Below are positions 18,725-26,790 of a stretch of DNA of 64,000 nucleotides, one piece after another. Both the position numbers and the translations under genes were made by a program. The first letter of the stretch is position 1, and each line of letters starts with the position of its first letter. The DNA is from Terribacillus saccharophilus (lineage in GTDB: Bacteria; Bacillota; Bacilli; Bacillales; Amphibacillaceae), in the NCBI RefSeq assembly GCF_002272075.1, contig NZ_NPBJ01000004.1, forward strand, positions 62,001-126,000. Direction: 5' to 3'. The notes under the pieces are model-generated. The model made no database searches and was not told the DNA's origin. It saw only the letters and a list, made by a program, of their open reading frames with translations.

Positions 18725-20235
18725 CAATCTACTTTTTTCAAGTCTTTTACTGCTGGTCCTTCAATGACTTCGCCGCTTGCTCTGAAGCGGGAGCCATGGC
18801 AAGGACAATCCCATGTCGTTTCCGCATCATTCCAGTGCACTTCACACCCCATATGGGTACATGTGGTGTCTACTTTATGGACAGTACCTTCGTTATCTTT
18901 ATAAATGCCTATAAGCTTTCCGTTCTGCCGGATTTTCCCTGCTTCTCCACGATCCAGCTCTTCAATGGTCTTCTCTGTTTTCTCAAGCTTACCAGACACG
19001 AGCTCCTTACCTACTTCAACCATGTTTTTAGCTAGTGAGCCGATTCCTTTTAACGCGTCCTGCCGCGCTGGATCATAGATATCGTTGTACAAGCTCTTGC
19101 CTTTTTCAATCAAGGAAGTGATTTCCTTTGCTGCAGTGATTCCCCCTGACATTCCCCATTTACGGAAGGCGGTTGCAACATACAGATTTTGTGTTCGTTT
19201 TGTTATACGACCGATATAGAAAAGCTGATCCAAGCTCATAAAGTCCTCAGAGGACCAATTATACTCATACTCACCTATATCAAATTCAGAGTGTCCCCAA
19301 TTACGAAGATTGCTATAATGCTCCTTCATGCTGCTCCCTTTACCAGTGCGATGTCCCTCACCGCCTATCAGCCAAATTGTATCTCCATTTTCATCCTGGG
19401 CACTTCGCACAGATCTGGACGGGCTATCAATAGAGATATACATGCCGCCTGGATAAGCAAGTGGACTTTTACCTGCAACAATATAAGATCGTGCAACCTC
19501 CAAACGTGCAAAGTAAGCTCCTTTGAAATCATAAAATGGGAAGTGAGTAGCTATTACCACATGCTTGGCTGTTACACTCCCGCCATCCTTCAGCTTAACA
19601 GTAGCTAGTTCACCTTCTTCAATCGTCTCTGCACGAGTGTCTTCGTAGATACGGCCTCCGTGGGAGCTGATGTACGCTGTCATTGCTTGAAGGAAACGAA
19701 GCGGATGGAATTGCGCCTGATTTTCCATCCTTACTGCCTTTTGTACGGAAACAGGAAGCGGCATTTCATCTTCTAAAGCTCCTGGTATTCCAAGCTTCTT
19801 ATATGCGTTCCATTCCTTCTCAATTTTGCGGACATTTTTTTCTTCATCAGTGAAGACGTAAGCTGGCTCTACACTCAATTGAAAGTCTGCTTGCAATTCC
19901 TTTTCTGTTTCCCTTACGAAGTCGATTGTTTCCATTGCTGCTTCATAATGGATCCTGGCAGTTTCTTCTCCAAACTTGCTGATAAGCTGATCATAGATCA
20001 AGTCATGCTGAGCTGTCAGTTTGGCGGTTGTATAACCAGTTGTTCCATGGCCAAGTTTCAAGGCTTCAATTAAAGTGACTTTGTAGCCCTTTTTTGTAAG
20101 TAAATAAGCAGTCGTGATTCCTGCGATGCCACCGCCGACTACGCATACCTCTGTTTCCGTATCCTCTTGCAGCTTCTCGTAGTTCTGAAACGCGCTTGTT
20201 TCAATCCAATAAGATTCATGCTTGCCAGTCGACAT
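18724..20235 (-). CDS. FAD-dependent oxidoreductase with C-terminal Rieske domain (YhfW-like), copy B
   Basis: A 503-residue paralogue of the 16782-18299 gene with the same architecture: FAD motif VCVVGGGIAGITTAYLLTKKG near residue 30, conserved blocks GTTGYTTAKLTAQHDLIYD and AYPGGMYI, and a C-terminal Rieske domain with CTHMGCEVHW and CPCHGSRF. The start ATG 20235 has aaggagttg upstream. The two copies are clearly diverged yet alignable throughout, so the duplication is old. A ferredoxin gene lies just upstream in the same direction but has its own terminator. The substrate is unknown. Confidence 0.85.
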   Translation of the reverse strand: MSTGKHESYWIETSAFQNYEKLQEDTETEVCVVGGGIAGITTAYLLTKKGYKVTLIEALKLGHGTTGYTTAKLTAQHDLIYDQLISKFGEETARIHYEAAMETIDFVRETEKELQADFQLSVEPAYVFTDEEKNVRKIEKEWNAYKKLGIPGALEDEMPLPVSVQKAVRMENQAQFHPLRFLQAMTAYISSHGGRIYEDTRAETIEEGELATVKLKDGGSVTAKHVVIATHFPFYDFKGAYFARLEVARSYIVAGKSPLAYPGGMYISIDSPSRSVRSAQDENGDTIWLIGGEGHRTGKGSSMKEHYSNLRNWGHSEFDIGEYEYNWSSEDFMSLDQLFYIGRITKRTQNLYVATAFRKWGMSGGITAAKEITSLIEKGKSLYNDIYDPARQDALKGIGSLAKNMVEVGKELVSGKLEKTEKTIEELDRGEAGKIRQNGKLIGIYKDNEGTVHKVDTTCTHMGCEVHWNDAETTWDCPCHGSRFRASGEVIEGPAVKDLKKVD

Positions 20236-20288
20236 ATAGCGACAACTCCTTTTTTTGTTACACTTAACCTATTTGAGGAAAAGATAAA

Positions 20289-20320
20289 CAAAAAAATCCA
20301 CTGCCTCTTGGCAGTGGATT
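20289..20320 (-). terminator. Terminator of the ferredoxin gene
   Basis: Stem aatccactgcc with ggcagtggatt and a long T-run on the minus strand, directly after the ferredoxin stop. Confidence 0.85.
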
Positions 20321-20323
20321 TGC

Positions 20324-20563
20324 TTAGTTTTCCTGGAAGAACTTGCGGTTGATTTCAATATACTTACTTTCTTCCGCTGGAACTTCATCTTCCATGAAGA
20401 TCGCTTCAACTGGGCATACCGCTTCACATGCACCACAATCGATGCAGATGTCAGGATCGATATAGAACATATCTTTGCCTTCCGCGATACAGTCAACCGG
20501 GCAAACTTCCATACATTCGCCGGCTTTCTCCACTTCACATGGAGAAGTAATGACAAAAGCCAT
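20324..20563 (-). CDS. Ferredoxin with two iron-sulfur clusters
   Basis: A 79-residue electron carrier. Two cysteine clusters are visible: GECMEVCPVDCI and CIDCGACEAVCPVEAI. The first, with an earlier Cys in SPCEVEKAGEC, fits the seven-iron pattern ([3Fe-4S] plus [4Fe-4S]) of Bacillus ferredoxins. The start ATG 20563 follows gaggaggctgtaca; the longer frame to 20602 lacks an RBS. It is a single-gene unit. Confidence 0.9.
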   Translation of the reverse strand: MAFVITSPCEVEKAGECMEVCPVDCIAEGKDMFYIDPDICIDCGACEAVCPVEAIFMEDEVPAEESKYIEINRKFFQEN

Positions 20564-20726
20564 GTGTACAGCCTCCTCTACTACTATAAATGAACCGATC
20601 ATTCGACGCGGTTTTTATCCAGGTATACTGCGACTTCGCAAAATACAACGAACTATATGTATTTATACCCTATCGATTCAAATTATAACAACAATATTCG
20701 ATAATAACAACGGGCGTACTCAATAT

Positions 20727-20754
20727 TTGACAGCTTGCCCGTTCTGCCTAAATA
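20727..20754 (+). promoter_or_regulatory. Candidate promoter of the M14 endopeptidase gene
   Basis: TTGACA at 20727-20732, a 16-bp spacer, and TAAATA at 20749-20754, about 40 bp before the start codon. Confidence 0.45.
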
Positions 20755-20795
20755 CTTCATACTTGACATACACTGTAGCAAAGGAGGCGATTCAG

Positions 20796-21983
20796 ATGGA
20801 AATAACTCTACAGGAAAGCTGTCAGTTAAGCACGGTGGCAACACTATTCCACCTCCCGACGTATGTCCTGTTCGCTGCAAATCCGTTTCTTTCCACGCAC
20901 GTAAAATCACAGCACCCTATTCAGGTCCCTGGCTATGCTCCCAAGTCAGTTACACTCGATAAGGAGATGACAGATTCTGTGTTTGCATCTGCTTATAAGC
21001 TTCCGCTTCGACTAGTTCATCTATTGTATAACGCATCCTATTTCCCAGCAGGTGCTGAGCTCGTACTCCCCCAGCGGGTGACCTATCCAGTAACTTGCTT
21101 CCGTCAGCACTATGATTATGCCACTTGCCTTCACGATATAAGAGCGCTTCATCAGCTTTTTCCATTTTTTCGTATGCGTACAGTATACAAATCGATACTG
21201 GGAAAACCAGTAACGGAACTCCAAATTGGCAAAGGAAAGAAAAAGATTCATATAAATGCGAGTTTCCACGGCAATGAATGGATCACTTCTTTGGCTCTTA
21301 TGCGGTTCGTAAATGAGTACTTGCTTGCAGTCACCCATGACAAAAAGATTTTCGGGCACCCTGCAAGCAAATTATATCGTGATGTGACGCTCTCTATTGT
21401 ACCAATGGTTAACCCGGATGGTGTTGATCTTGTTATTCACGGAAGTAAGGCTGCGTATGATTATGAAGAACTTGTCCACTTCCTAAACGAAGGTTCTTAT
21501 GACTTTCAAGGGTGGAAGGCAAACATAGCAGGTGTGGATTTGAATAAACAATATCCCGCCAAGTGGGAATATGAGCAGCTGAGGAAACCGAAATTGCCTG
21601 GACCTCGCGACTTTCCGGGCCTTACGCCTTTGACAGAAGCGGAATCAATCGGTATGTATGAGCTCGTTGTATCAGAAGATTTTGATTCTGTTGTGGCGCT
21701 GCATACGCAAGGAGAGGAAATCTATTGGAGCTTTGAGGAAAAAGAGCCGCCTTCAACGGAAGATTTAGTGACTCAAATGGAGCATATCAGCGGATACAGA
21801 GCTGTTAAGGAACTTGATAATTATGCGGGATTCAAGGATTGGTTCATTGGTTCCTATCAGCGATCTGGCTTTACGATTGAACTGGGCAAAGGACAAAATC
21901 CCTTGCCCCTTGAACAAGTTGATACAATTTATGAAAAGCTGTGTACCATTTTAATGGTCATACTCGCAAGTGATACTATTTAA
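20796..21983 (+). CDS. M14-family gamma-D-glutamyl-diamino acid endopeptidase
   Basis: A 395-residue zinc carboxypeptidase-fold enzyme of the endopeptidase I/YqgT/MpaA type, which splits the gamma-D-Glu to diamino acid bond in muropeptides. Zinc-site motifs: SFHGNEW near residue 155, a histidine in ALHTQGEE near 305, and the catalytic glutamate in FTIELGKG near 365. The VDLNKQYPAKW block is typical. The first 100 residues look like degenerate LysM-type wall-binding repeats. No signal peptide is seen, as in YqgT. Start: ATG 20796 after aaaggaggcga; the open frame back to 20475 overlaps the ferredoxin gene on the other strand and is rejected. Confidence 0.85.
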   Translation: MEITLQESCQLSTVATLFHLPTYVLFAANPFLSTHVKSQHPIQVPGYAPKSVTLDKEMTDSVFASAYKLPLRLVHLLYNASYFPAGAELVLPQRVTYPVTCFRQHYDYATCLHDIRALHQLFPFFRMRTVYKSILGKPVTELQIGKGKKKIHINASFHGNEWITSLALMRFVNEYLLAVTHDKKIFGHPASKLYRDVTLSIVPMVNPDGVDLVIHGSKAAYDYEELVHFLNEGSYDFQGWKANIAGVDLNKQYPAKWEYEQLRKPKLPGPRDFPGLTPLTEAESIGMYELVVSEDFDSVVALHTQGEEIYWSFEEKEPPSTEDLVTQMEHISGYRAVKELDNYAGFKDWFIGSYQRSGFTIELGKGQNPLPLEQVDTIYEKLCTILMVILASDTI

Positions 21984-22531
21984 GCATTCCAGATACGTTC
22001 GACCATATAACTGCCACCAGTGCGCTGCACGAGAAATACATCCGGATTAGAAAAACCTTTCCAATGGGAAAAACCTATATCAGTCTGGAATTCCTTCATA
22101 AGGATTGCCAGAAGATTTCCATGTGTGACTAGAACTACATTTTCCAGTTTGTCTTCTGCTTCCAGTTCATCGAGCAGGGCACGTACCCTGACTCTGGCAT
22201 CATTTGATGATTCACCGCCAGGCAGCCGCATATCAAAGTCAGCGAACGACTCTTCCAATACTTCCAGCCAATCGTCAACAGGTTCTTCGCTCAATATGCG
22301 CTCCTGCAACCGCCGGTCTAGCTCTATTGGTACATCTGCTGCATCGGCGAAAGGTTTAATTGTCTCGACGGCCCGGAAGAAGGGACTGGAGAGGATGCGT
22401 TGAATTGGATAATCCAACCTTTTTAGAAAAGCAGCAAGCAATCGGGCTTCATTGATTCCTTCATACGTTAGCGGCGAGTCTTTATGCTGTCCTTGTGCAT
22501 TGCAATGACGAACAAGAATAATCCTTTTCAC
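21980..22531 (-). CDS. Histidine phosphatase (phosphoglycerate mutase-like)
   Basis: A 183-residue member of histidine phosphatase branch 1. The phospho-acceptor motif is LVRHCNAQG, with Cys following the catalytic His where most members have Gly, Ala or Ser. A second catalytic histidine lies in VLVTHGNLLAIL. RILSSPFFRAVETI is also conserved. The substrate is unknown. GTG at 22531 is chosen because aaggag lies 9 nt upstream; the ATG three codons earlier would touch that RBS. It is convergent with the endopeptidase gene, with 4 bases of overlap. Confidence 0.75.
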   Translation of the reverse strand: MKRIILVRHCNAQGQHKDSPLTYEGINEARLLAAFLKRLDYPIQRILSSPFFRAVETIKPFADAADVPIELDRRLQERILSEEPVDDWLEVLEESFADFDMRLPGGESSNDARVRVRALLDELEAEDKLENVVLVTHGNLLAILMKEFQTDIGFSHWKGFSNPDVFLVQRTGGSYMVERIWNA

Positions 22532-22613
22532 AAGCCCCATCTCCTTCTAGCTATGCTTAGCCTTATTATCGGTTAACCATTAGACAATTACAAGCATAGG
22601 AAAAAACTAGCCA

Positions 22614-22650
22614 ACAAAAAAAGGCTAACCTCTACTAGGTTAGCCTTTAC
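22614..22650 (-). terminator. Terminator of the terC-abrB-DUF6501 unit
   Basis: Stem aaaggctaacc with ggttagccttt, followed on the minus strand by a T-run. Confidence 0.75.
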
Positions 22651-22662
22651 TCTGTCAATTTA

Positions 22663-22866
22663 TTACACTTCCTTGAAATAATCTTTCCTGAAAGCTCCAA
22701 CGCGGTTCGTGTTGTCGATGATGAAGATGAATTCTTCTGTTTCATTTTTAACATCGTAGATCTTTCCTGGTGTCAGAGTTGTATTAACAACATATTTTTT
22801 TGCGTTAGTGTGGATGCATTCCACTTGTTTGATTGTTTCTGTATCTTGCCAGTTTTTATGGATCAT
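22663..22866 (-). CDS. Small conserved protein (DUF6501-like)
   Basis: A 67-residue soluble protein with the core LTPGKIYDVKNETEEF and DNTNRVGAFRKDYF. It resembles the small Bacillaceae family I recall as DUF6501; function unknown. Its start codon overlaps the stop of the upstream AbrB-family gene by one base (TAATG), so translation is coupled. The terminator follows within 15 bases. Confidence 0.65.
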   Translation of the reverse strand: MIHKNWQDTETIKQVECIHTNAKKYVVNTTLTPGKIYDVKNETEEFIFIIDNTNRVGAFRKDYFKEV

Positions 22867-23936
22867 TACGTTTCTTCCTTTCGTTGATGTTTCTCAAGCT
22901 TCGGTAGCGTCCATTGCAGCAGAAGCGGCAATATAAGTACGACCAGAAGTAGCCTGATCGTCTGCAAAGAACTGACAATAGATGGGTCTCCGCCAGTTGT
23001 CTGTGCTGTGAGCGCCATTTCAACTAGTCCTCCTGGTGCCATGCTTAGCACGGAGGTAGCCATGTTCAATGATGTTAACTTACTGAACAAAAACCCTAGT
23101 CCAAAGCAAAGTAAAATAAGTAGTATAGACAGACCAGTATAATAGAGACAAAGTCTGCCAGCTTTTTTTAAATCTCTTATAGAAATAGAATGACCTAAGT
23201 AGACGCCGATTGTCAACTGTGCCGCGACAAAAAACAGATGCGGAAACTGATACAAATGCATCCCGCTTACTTGCAGTATTGCTGTAAGCAGCATCGGGAC
23301 GATAACAAGCGATGATGGAATGACTCTGTTTGTCAGACGAGCGATTATGTACATGATGACATATAACCCGATTGTCCACCAAGCTCCTTGCTCTGTCTGT
23401 GGCAGCTGTACTGGTCCTTGACTCCCTGCATCCATGAACAGATGCGTAGCGGCAAACGGAATGATGAATAGAATGCTGACAAGACGAATTGTCTGGAATA
23501 TGGTCACAAGGCCGGTATTTGCCTTCATAGACTCGCTCAGTGCCGTTACAGCAGACAAACCGCCAGGTATACTGCCGAGCATGCTTGTTTTCATATCCAC
23601 GTTCACCCATTTACTCACCATATAAGCATTGACCATGCAAATTGCAATCAATAGTAATGTCAAAAGTGTATAGATCAAAAGATAAGGCTGTACATTATGG
23701 AATGTATGCACCGTAAATGTGTTACCAATCTGGATACCAAGCAGCCAATAGCTCACTTTACGAAGCGGCTGTGATGCAGCTGTCCGGTTATTCCAGAAGA
23801 TTTTGGAGAGCAAAAGGCCCGTTACCGGACCAAGTATCCAAGGAAGCGGCAAATGCAGCAAAGTGAAAAGGCCGCCGCCTATCAAGGCAATCAGATAAGA
23901 CTTTACGATGGAACGTAATTGACCGTTTTCCCCCAT
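22866..23936 (-). CDS. AbrB-family (COG3180) membrane protein
   Basis: A 356-residue membrane protein with about ten helices arranged as two similar halves, the AbrB-duplication layout. Each half carries a related motif: SIPGGLSAVTALSE near residue 110 and SMAPGGLVEMALTA near 285. The name is historical: this is not the DNA-binding AbrB. Some relatives are described as ammonia-monooxygenase-like or transporters; no substrate is known here. ATG 23936 or the preceding TTG may be used. It starts a few bases after the terC stop and overlaps the next small gene. Confidence 0.75.
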   Translation of the reverse strand: MGENGQLRSIVKSYLIALIGGGLFTLLHLPLPWILGPVTGLLLSKIFWNNRTAASQPLRKVSYWLLGIQIGNTFTVHTFHNVQPYLLIYTLLTLLLIAICMVNAYMVSKWVNVDMKTSMLGSIPGGLSAVTALSESMKANTGLVTIFQTIRLVSILFIIPFAATHLFMDAGSQGPVQLPQTEQGAWWTIGLYVIMYIIARLTNRVIPSSLVIVPMLLTAILQVSGMHLYQFPHLFFVAAQLTIGVYLGHSISIRDLKKAGRLCLYYTGLSILLILLCFGLGFLFSKLTSLNMATSVLSMAPGGLVEMALTAQTTGGDPSIVSSLQTIRLLLVVLILPLLLQWTLPKLEKHQRKEET

Positions 23937-23941
23937 CAAAG

Positions 23942-24700
23942 TCAGGCTCTTTCGCTTTTAGGTTTATAGAACCAGCCGGTAATGGCAATAACAGCCATCA
24001 CAATCCAGAATGTAGCATTCCAGCCCGTAGATTCAGGGAATTGTTCTGCAATGATCTCTAATGCAGGGTGCGCCAATGTGTGGATAGCCAATTTGATTGC
24101 TACCCAGCCGATGATTAGATATGCAGCTGCCTCAAGGCCAGGACGCTTGTCCAGGATTTTTACGATATAAGAAGCCGCAATTCTGATTAGAATTAGGCCT
24201 ATCATGCCGCCTGCTAATACAACAAGGAATTGACCGCCATCCATTCCGCCAATATGAGGAAGTGGTGTAGCTGATAGGGAAGCTGCAAGTGCTACTGCAG
24301 TAAGAATAGAATCCACCGCAAAAGCGATATCCGCTAATTCGACTTTTAATACTGTCATCCAGAATCCGGAGTTTTTCTTGCTGAACGGACTTTCGCCATC
24401 TTCCTCGCCGCTGTTTTTCTTCAGTTTAATAAGGTTCGATACACAAATATAAAGTAGATAAAGAGCACCTAAAGCCTGGATTTGCCAAATGTTCACTAAG
24501 AAGCTGACAAAGAACAAGGAAGCGAAACGGAAGATGAACGCCCCTCCAAGACCGTACAATAGAGCTTTGCGCTGCTGTTCAGCAGGCAGATGTTTTACGA
24601 TAAGCGCCATTACAAGCGCATTATCGGCTGCTAGTAATCCTTCCAGTCCAATCAGGACTAGCAAAATCCAGCCATATTCAATTAATAATGAAGAATCCAT
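23942..24700 (-). CDS. TerC-family membrane protein
   Basis: A 252-residue protein with about seven helices. Typical TerC motifs are LIGLEGLLAADNALVMA near residue 15 and VELADIAFAVDSILTAVAL near 130; the Asp/Asn residues in these helices are conserved metal-related sites. Some Bacillus TerC proteins export Mn2+ or metallate exported enzymes. ATG 24700 is preferred with aaggggt 8 nt upstream. No yybP-ykoY Mn2+ riboswitch fits in the 76 bp upstream, which only hold a terminator hairpin. It is the first gene of a tight unit with AbrB and DUF6501. Confidence 0.85.
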   Translation of the reverse strand: MDSSLLIEYGWILLVLIGLEGLLAADNALVMALIVKHLPAEQQRKALLYGLGGAFIFRFASLFFVSFLVNIWQIQALGALYLLYICVSNLIKLKKNSGEEDGESPFSKKNSGFWMTVLKVELADIAFAVDSILTAVALAASLSATPLPHIGGMDGGQFLVVLAGGMIGLILIRIAASYIVKILDKRPGLEAAAYLIIGWVAIKLAIHTLAHPALEIIAEQFPESTGWNATFWIVMAVIAITGWFYKPKSERA

Positions 24701-24717
24701 TCTCCTACCCCTTGTCC

Positions 24718-24763
24718 AAAACAATGCTCTTGTTCCATTGTGTAGCGAACAAGAGCATTGTTG
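24718..24763 (-). terminator. Terminator of msrAB
   Basis: A 16-bp stem (aacaatgctcttgttc with gaacaagagcattgtt) between msrAB and terC. The T-run is short, so partial read-through into terC is possible. Confidence 0.65.
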
Positions 24764-24776
24764 TTACTGTATTTAT

Positions 24777-25730
24777 TTACTTGAAGAGATACAAATACTC
24801 TCCATAACCTTCTTTTTCCATATCGGTGACAGAAATGAATTTCATTGCTGCAGAGTTCATGCAGTACCGCAATCCGCCTGTCGCTTTCGGACCGTCATCG
24901 AAAACATGACCGAGATGGGAATCACTCTCAGCCGATCTTACCTCCGTCCGAACCATTCCGTGTGAAAGATCCATATTCTCCTTCACTTCGTATGAATCAA
25001 GCGGTCTAGTAAAGCTTGGCCAACCACAGCCAGCGTCATATTGGTCCTTGGAAGAAAACAATGCTTTGCCGGATACGACATCCACGTAGATTCCTTCCTT
25101 GGTATTGTTCCAATACTCGTTCTCGAAAGGACGTTCTGTTCCATTCTCCTGCGTAACGTGATACTGGATCGGAGTCAATGTTTCTCTCAGCTTCGCTTTG
25201 TCCTTTTTAGGAGCCCAGTTCTTCTTGATGAAATCCTCCCGACCGGAACCACGCTTGTACATCTTATAATGGTACTTATTCTTCTTGTAATAATCCTGGT
25301 GTTTCTCTTCTGCCGGATAAAACGGCTTGGCAGGCAGGATCGGGGTCACGATATCCTTCTGGAAACGTCCGCTCTCCTGCAGCTTCGCTTTGGATGCCTC
25401 TGCCACTTGCCGCTGCTGTTCATCATGGTAAAAGATCGCAGTTTTGTAAGATTCGCCACGGTCGTGGAACTGACCGCCAGCATCTGTCGGGTCGATCTGC
25501 TGCCAAAACGTTTCCACCAGTTTCTCATAAGAGAAAACATCTGGATCGAAAGTAATCTGAACGGCCTCGACATGACCAGTTGTGTTCGAGCACACTTCCT
25601 CGTATGTGGGATTTGGTTTGTCGCCGCCTGTGTAACCGGAAACTACTGCTTCGATCCCAGGGCGCTCCGTAAATGGTTCGACCATGCACCAGAAACAGCC
25701 TCCTGCAAAGGTAGCGTGTTGTAATGCCAT
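24777..25730 (-). CDS. msrAB: Bifunctional methionine sulfoxide reductase MsrA-MsrB
   Basis: A 317-residue fusion. The N-terminal MsrA domain has its catalytic GGCFWCM at residues 10-16 and the [23 protein letters not shown] block. The C-terminal MsrB domain (from about residue 170) has [10 protein letters not shown] and the catalytic cysteine in [12 protein letters not shown]. The zinc-binding CxxC pairs of some MsrB enzymes are absent. It repairs both S- and R-methionine sulfoxide in the cytoplasm. Start: ATG 25730 after aaggaggg; the longer frame is rejected. It is a single-gene unit. Confidence 0.93.
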   Translation of the reverse strand: MALQHATFAGGCFWCMVEPFTERPGIEAVVSGYTGGDKPNPTYEEVCSNTTGHVEAVQITFDPDVFSYEKLVETFWQQIDPTDAGGQFHDRGESYKTAIFYHDEQQRQVAEASKAKLQESGRFQKDIVTPILPAKPFYPAEEKHQDYYKKNKYHYKMYKRGSGREDFIKKNWAPKKDKAKLRETLTPIQYHVTQENGTERPFENEYWNNTKEGIYVDVVSGKALFSSKDQYDAGCGWPSFTRPLDSYEVKENMDLSHGMVRTEVRSAESDSHLGHVFDDGPKATGGLRYCMNSAAMKFISVTDMEKEGYGEYLYLFK

Positions 25731-25797
25731 AATAAATCCCTCCTTCATCGTATGCTATATATTTTCCTCTTTTGCAGAAAAAAATCAAGTAGCACGC

Positions 25798-26361
25798 TTA
25801 AATATACATTTTCGGAAGAGACTCTCCAGATCCGCTTTTCTTCGGTTCCTGTTTAGATGGTGGTTTTTCATCCTTAGAGATAGAGGTTAAGATCTTGTCG
25901 CCTTCGCCTTCCTCGCTTTTATCCTTTACCTCATCCTTATCCTTTGCTTCGGTCTCAGATGCTGTTTCCTCATCGTCTTCATCAAAGTTGATGTCCTTTA
26001 AAGCTTTCATCATCTTAAGCATGGAAGGCAAGTTCTTCACCATCGGCCCATATTCCTGTACCATCGGCATGAAGGACTCAGCCGCTCTTAGTGCGCTTTG
26101 TGTATGATTCAGCATGTCAAGTAACGATACTCCGCCAGTAGAACTGCTCCTAGCAGGAAGAGCTGCCCCAACCCCAGTTTGTGCGCCTCTGCTTCCCCGG
26201 TTGAGAATCTTTTGCAGAACACCAGGTAAACCGCCAGATGTACGCTGAGGCTGAGGTTGGGGCTGAGGTGCAACTCTTTGGTGGGAAAGAAATGGGTTCC
26301 TTCTTACAGGTGGCTGGCCTCGTCGCCCAAAGGCGGAAGGACCGAATAGATTTCTTGCCAT
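25798..26361 (-). CDS. YqfQ/VrrA-like protein
   Basis: A 187-residue hydrophilic protein. It has an Arg/Pro-rich N-terminus (MARNLFGPSAFGRRGQPP), a short PQPQPQPQ repeat near residues 33-40, a conserved central helix region (SLLDMLNHTQSALRAAESF, MVKNLPSMLKMMKALK), and a charged Glu/Lys/Asp tail. This matches the YqfQ family, named VrrA in B. anthracis where the repeat varies in copy number. The role is unclear; it is linked to spores in some annotations. The start has agaggtatg as RBS. Confidence 0.75.
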   Translation of the reverse strand: MARNLFGPSAFGRRGQPPVRRNPFLSHQRVAPQPQPQPQRTSGGLPGVLQKILNRGSRGAQTGVGAALPARSSSTGGVSLLDMLNHTQSALRAAESFMPMVQEYGPMVKNLPSMLKMMKALKDINFDEDDEETASETEAKDKDEVKDKSEEGEGDKILTSISKDEKPPSKQEPKKSGSGESLPKMYI

Positions 26362-26528
26362 TCACATACCTCTTCTCACGTCAATATTTCTACCAGTCTA
26401 CGCAAGCAAGAAGTATTTTGTTCCATTCTATTCCGTAAGCAGGCAATATATTTCCCTATCCAGCTCCTATTTCCCGGGCAAGCGCAAAATTCTCCCTCTA
26501 TCTCCTTTTAAAGCAGGGTATTATGTCG

Positions 26529-26777
26529 TTAATTGACACTTGATAACGAAACAAGCTGATAAGTACAAATAGTTTGCTCCTCTTTCAACGTCAATTCGAC
26601 AATGATTGCTCTGCCAATTTCGTCGGTATCTTTCGCTCGCTTGATATCAATCGGTTGATGAAGGGGAAATATATGATATCCCTGCAGTTTTAGCTGAAAA
26701 ATATTTTCTTTGCTGTCAATTCGTTTTTCTTTTCCTTCTGTACGCAGAACTGTTTCAAAATTGATTGGTGTTCCCAA
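26529..26777 (-). CDS. DUF2584-family protein
   Basis: An 82-residue small cytoplasmic protein beginning MGTPINFETVLRTEGKEKRI, with YHIFPLHQPIDIKR and AIIVELT; these match DUF2584, a Bacillaceae family of unknown function. TTG at 26777 with aaggaggaag upstream is the start. An ATG-initiated longer frame to 26837 would run inside the end of sbcC and is rejected. It lies 13 bp after the sbcC stop, so it is probably the last gene of the sbcDC operon. Confidence 0.75.
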   Translation of the reverse strand: MGTPINFETVLRTEGKEKRIDSKENIFQLKLQGYHIFPLHQPIDIKRAKDTDEIGRAIIVELTLKEEQTICTYQLVSLSSVN

Positions 26778-26790
26778 ATTGTCTTCCTCC

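Noticed and set aside
20475-20795. N-terminal extension of the M14 endopeptidase
   Set aside because: It runs antisense through the ferredoxin gene and the internal ATG at 20796 has an ideal RBS.
23942-24776. Possible manganese (yybP-ykoY) riboswitch before terC
   Set aside because: Only 76 bp separate terC from msrAB and they are filled by a simple terminator hairpin; the riboswitch core does not fit.
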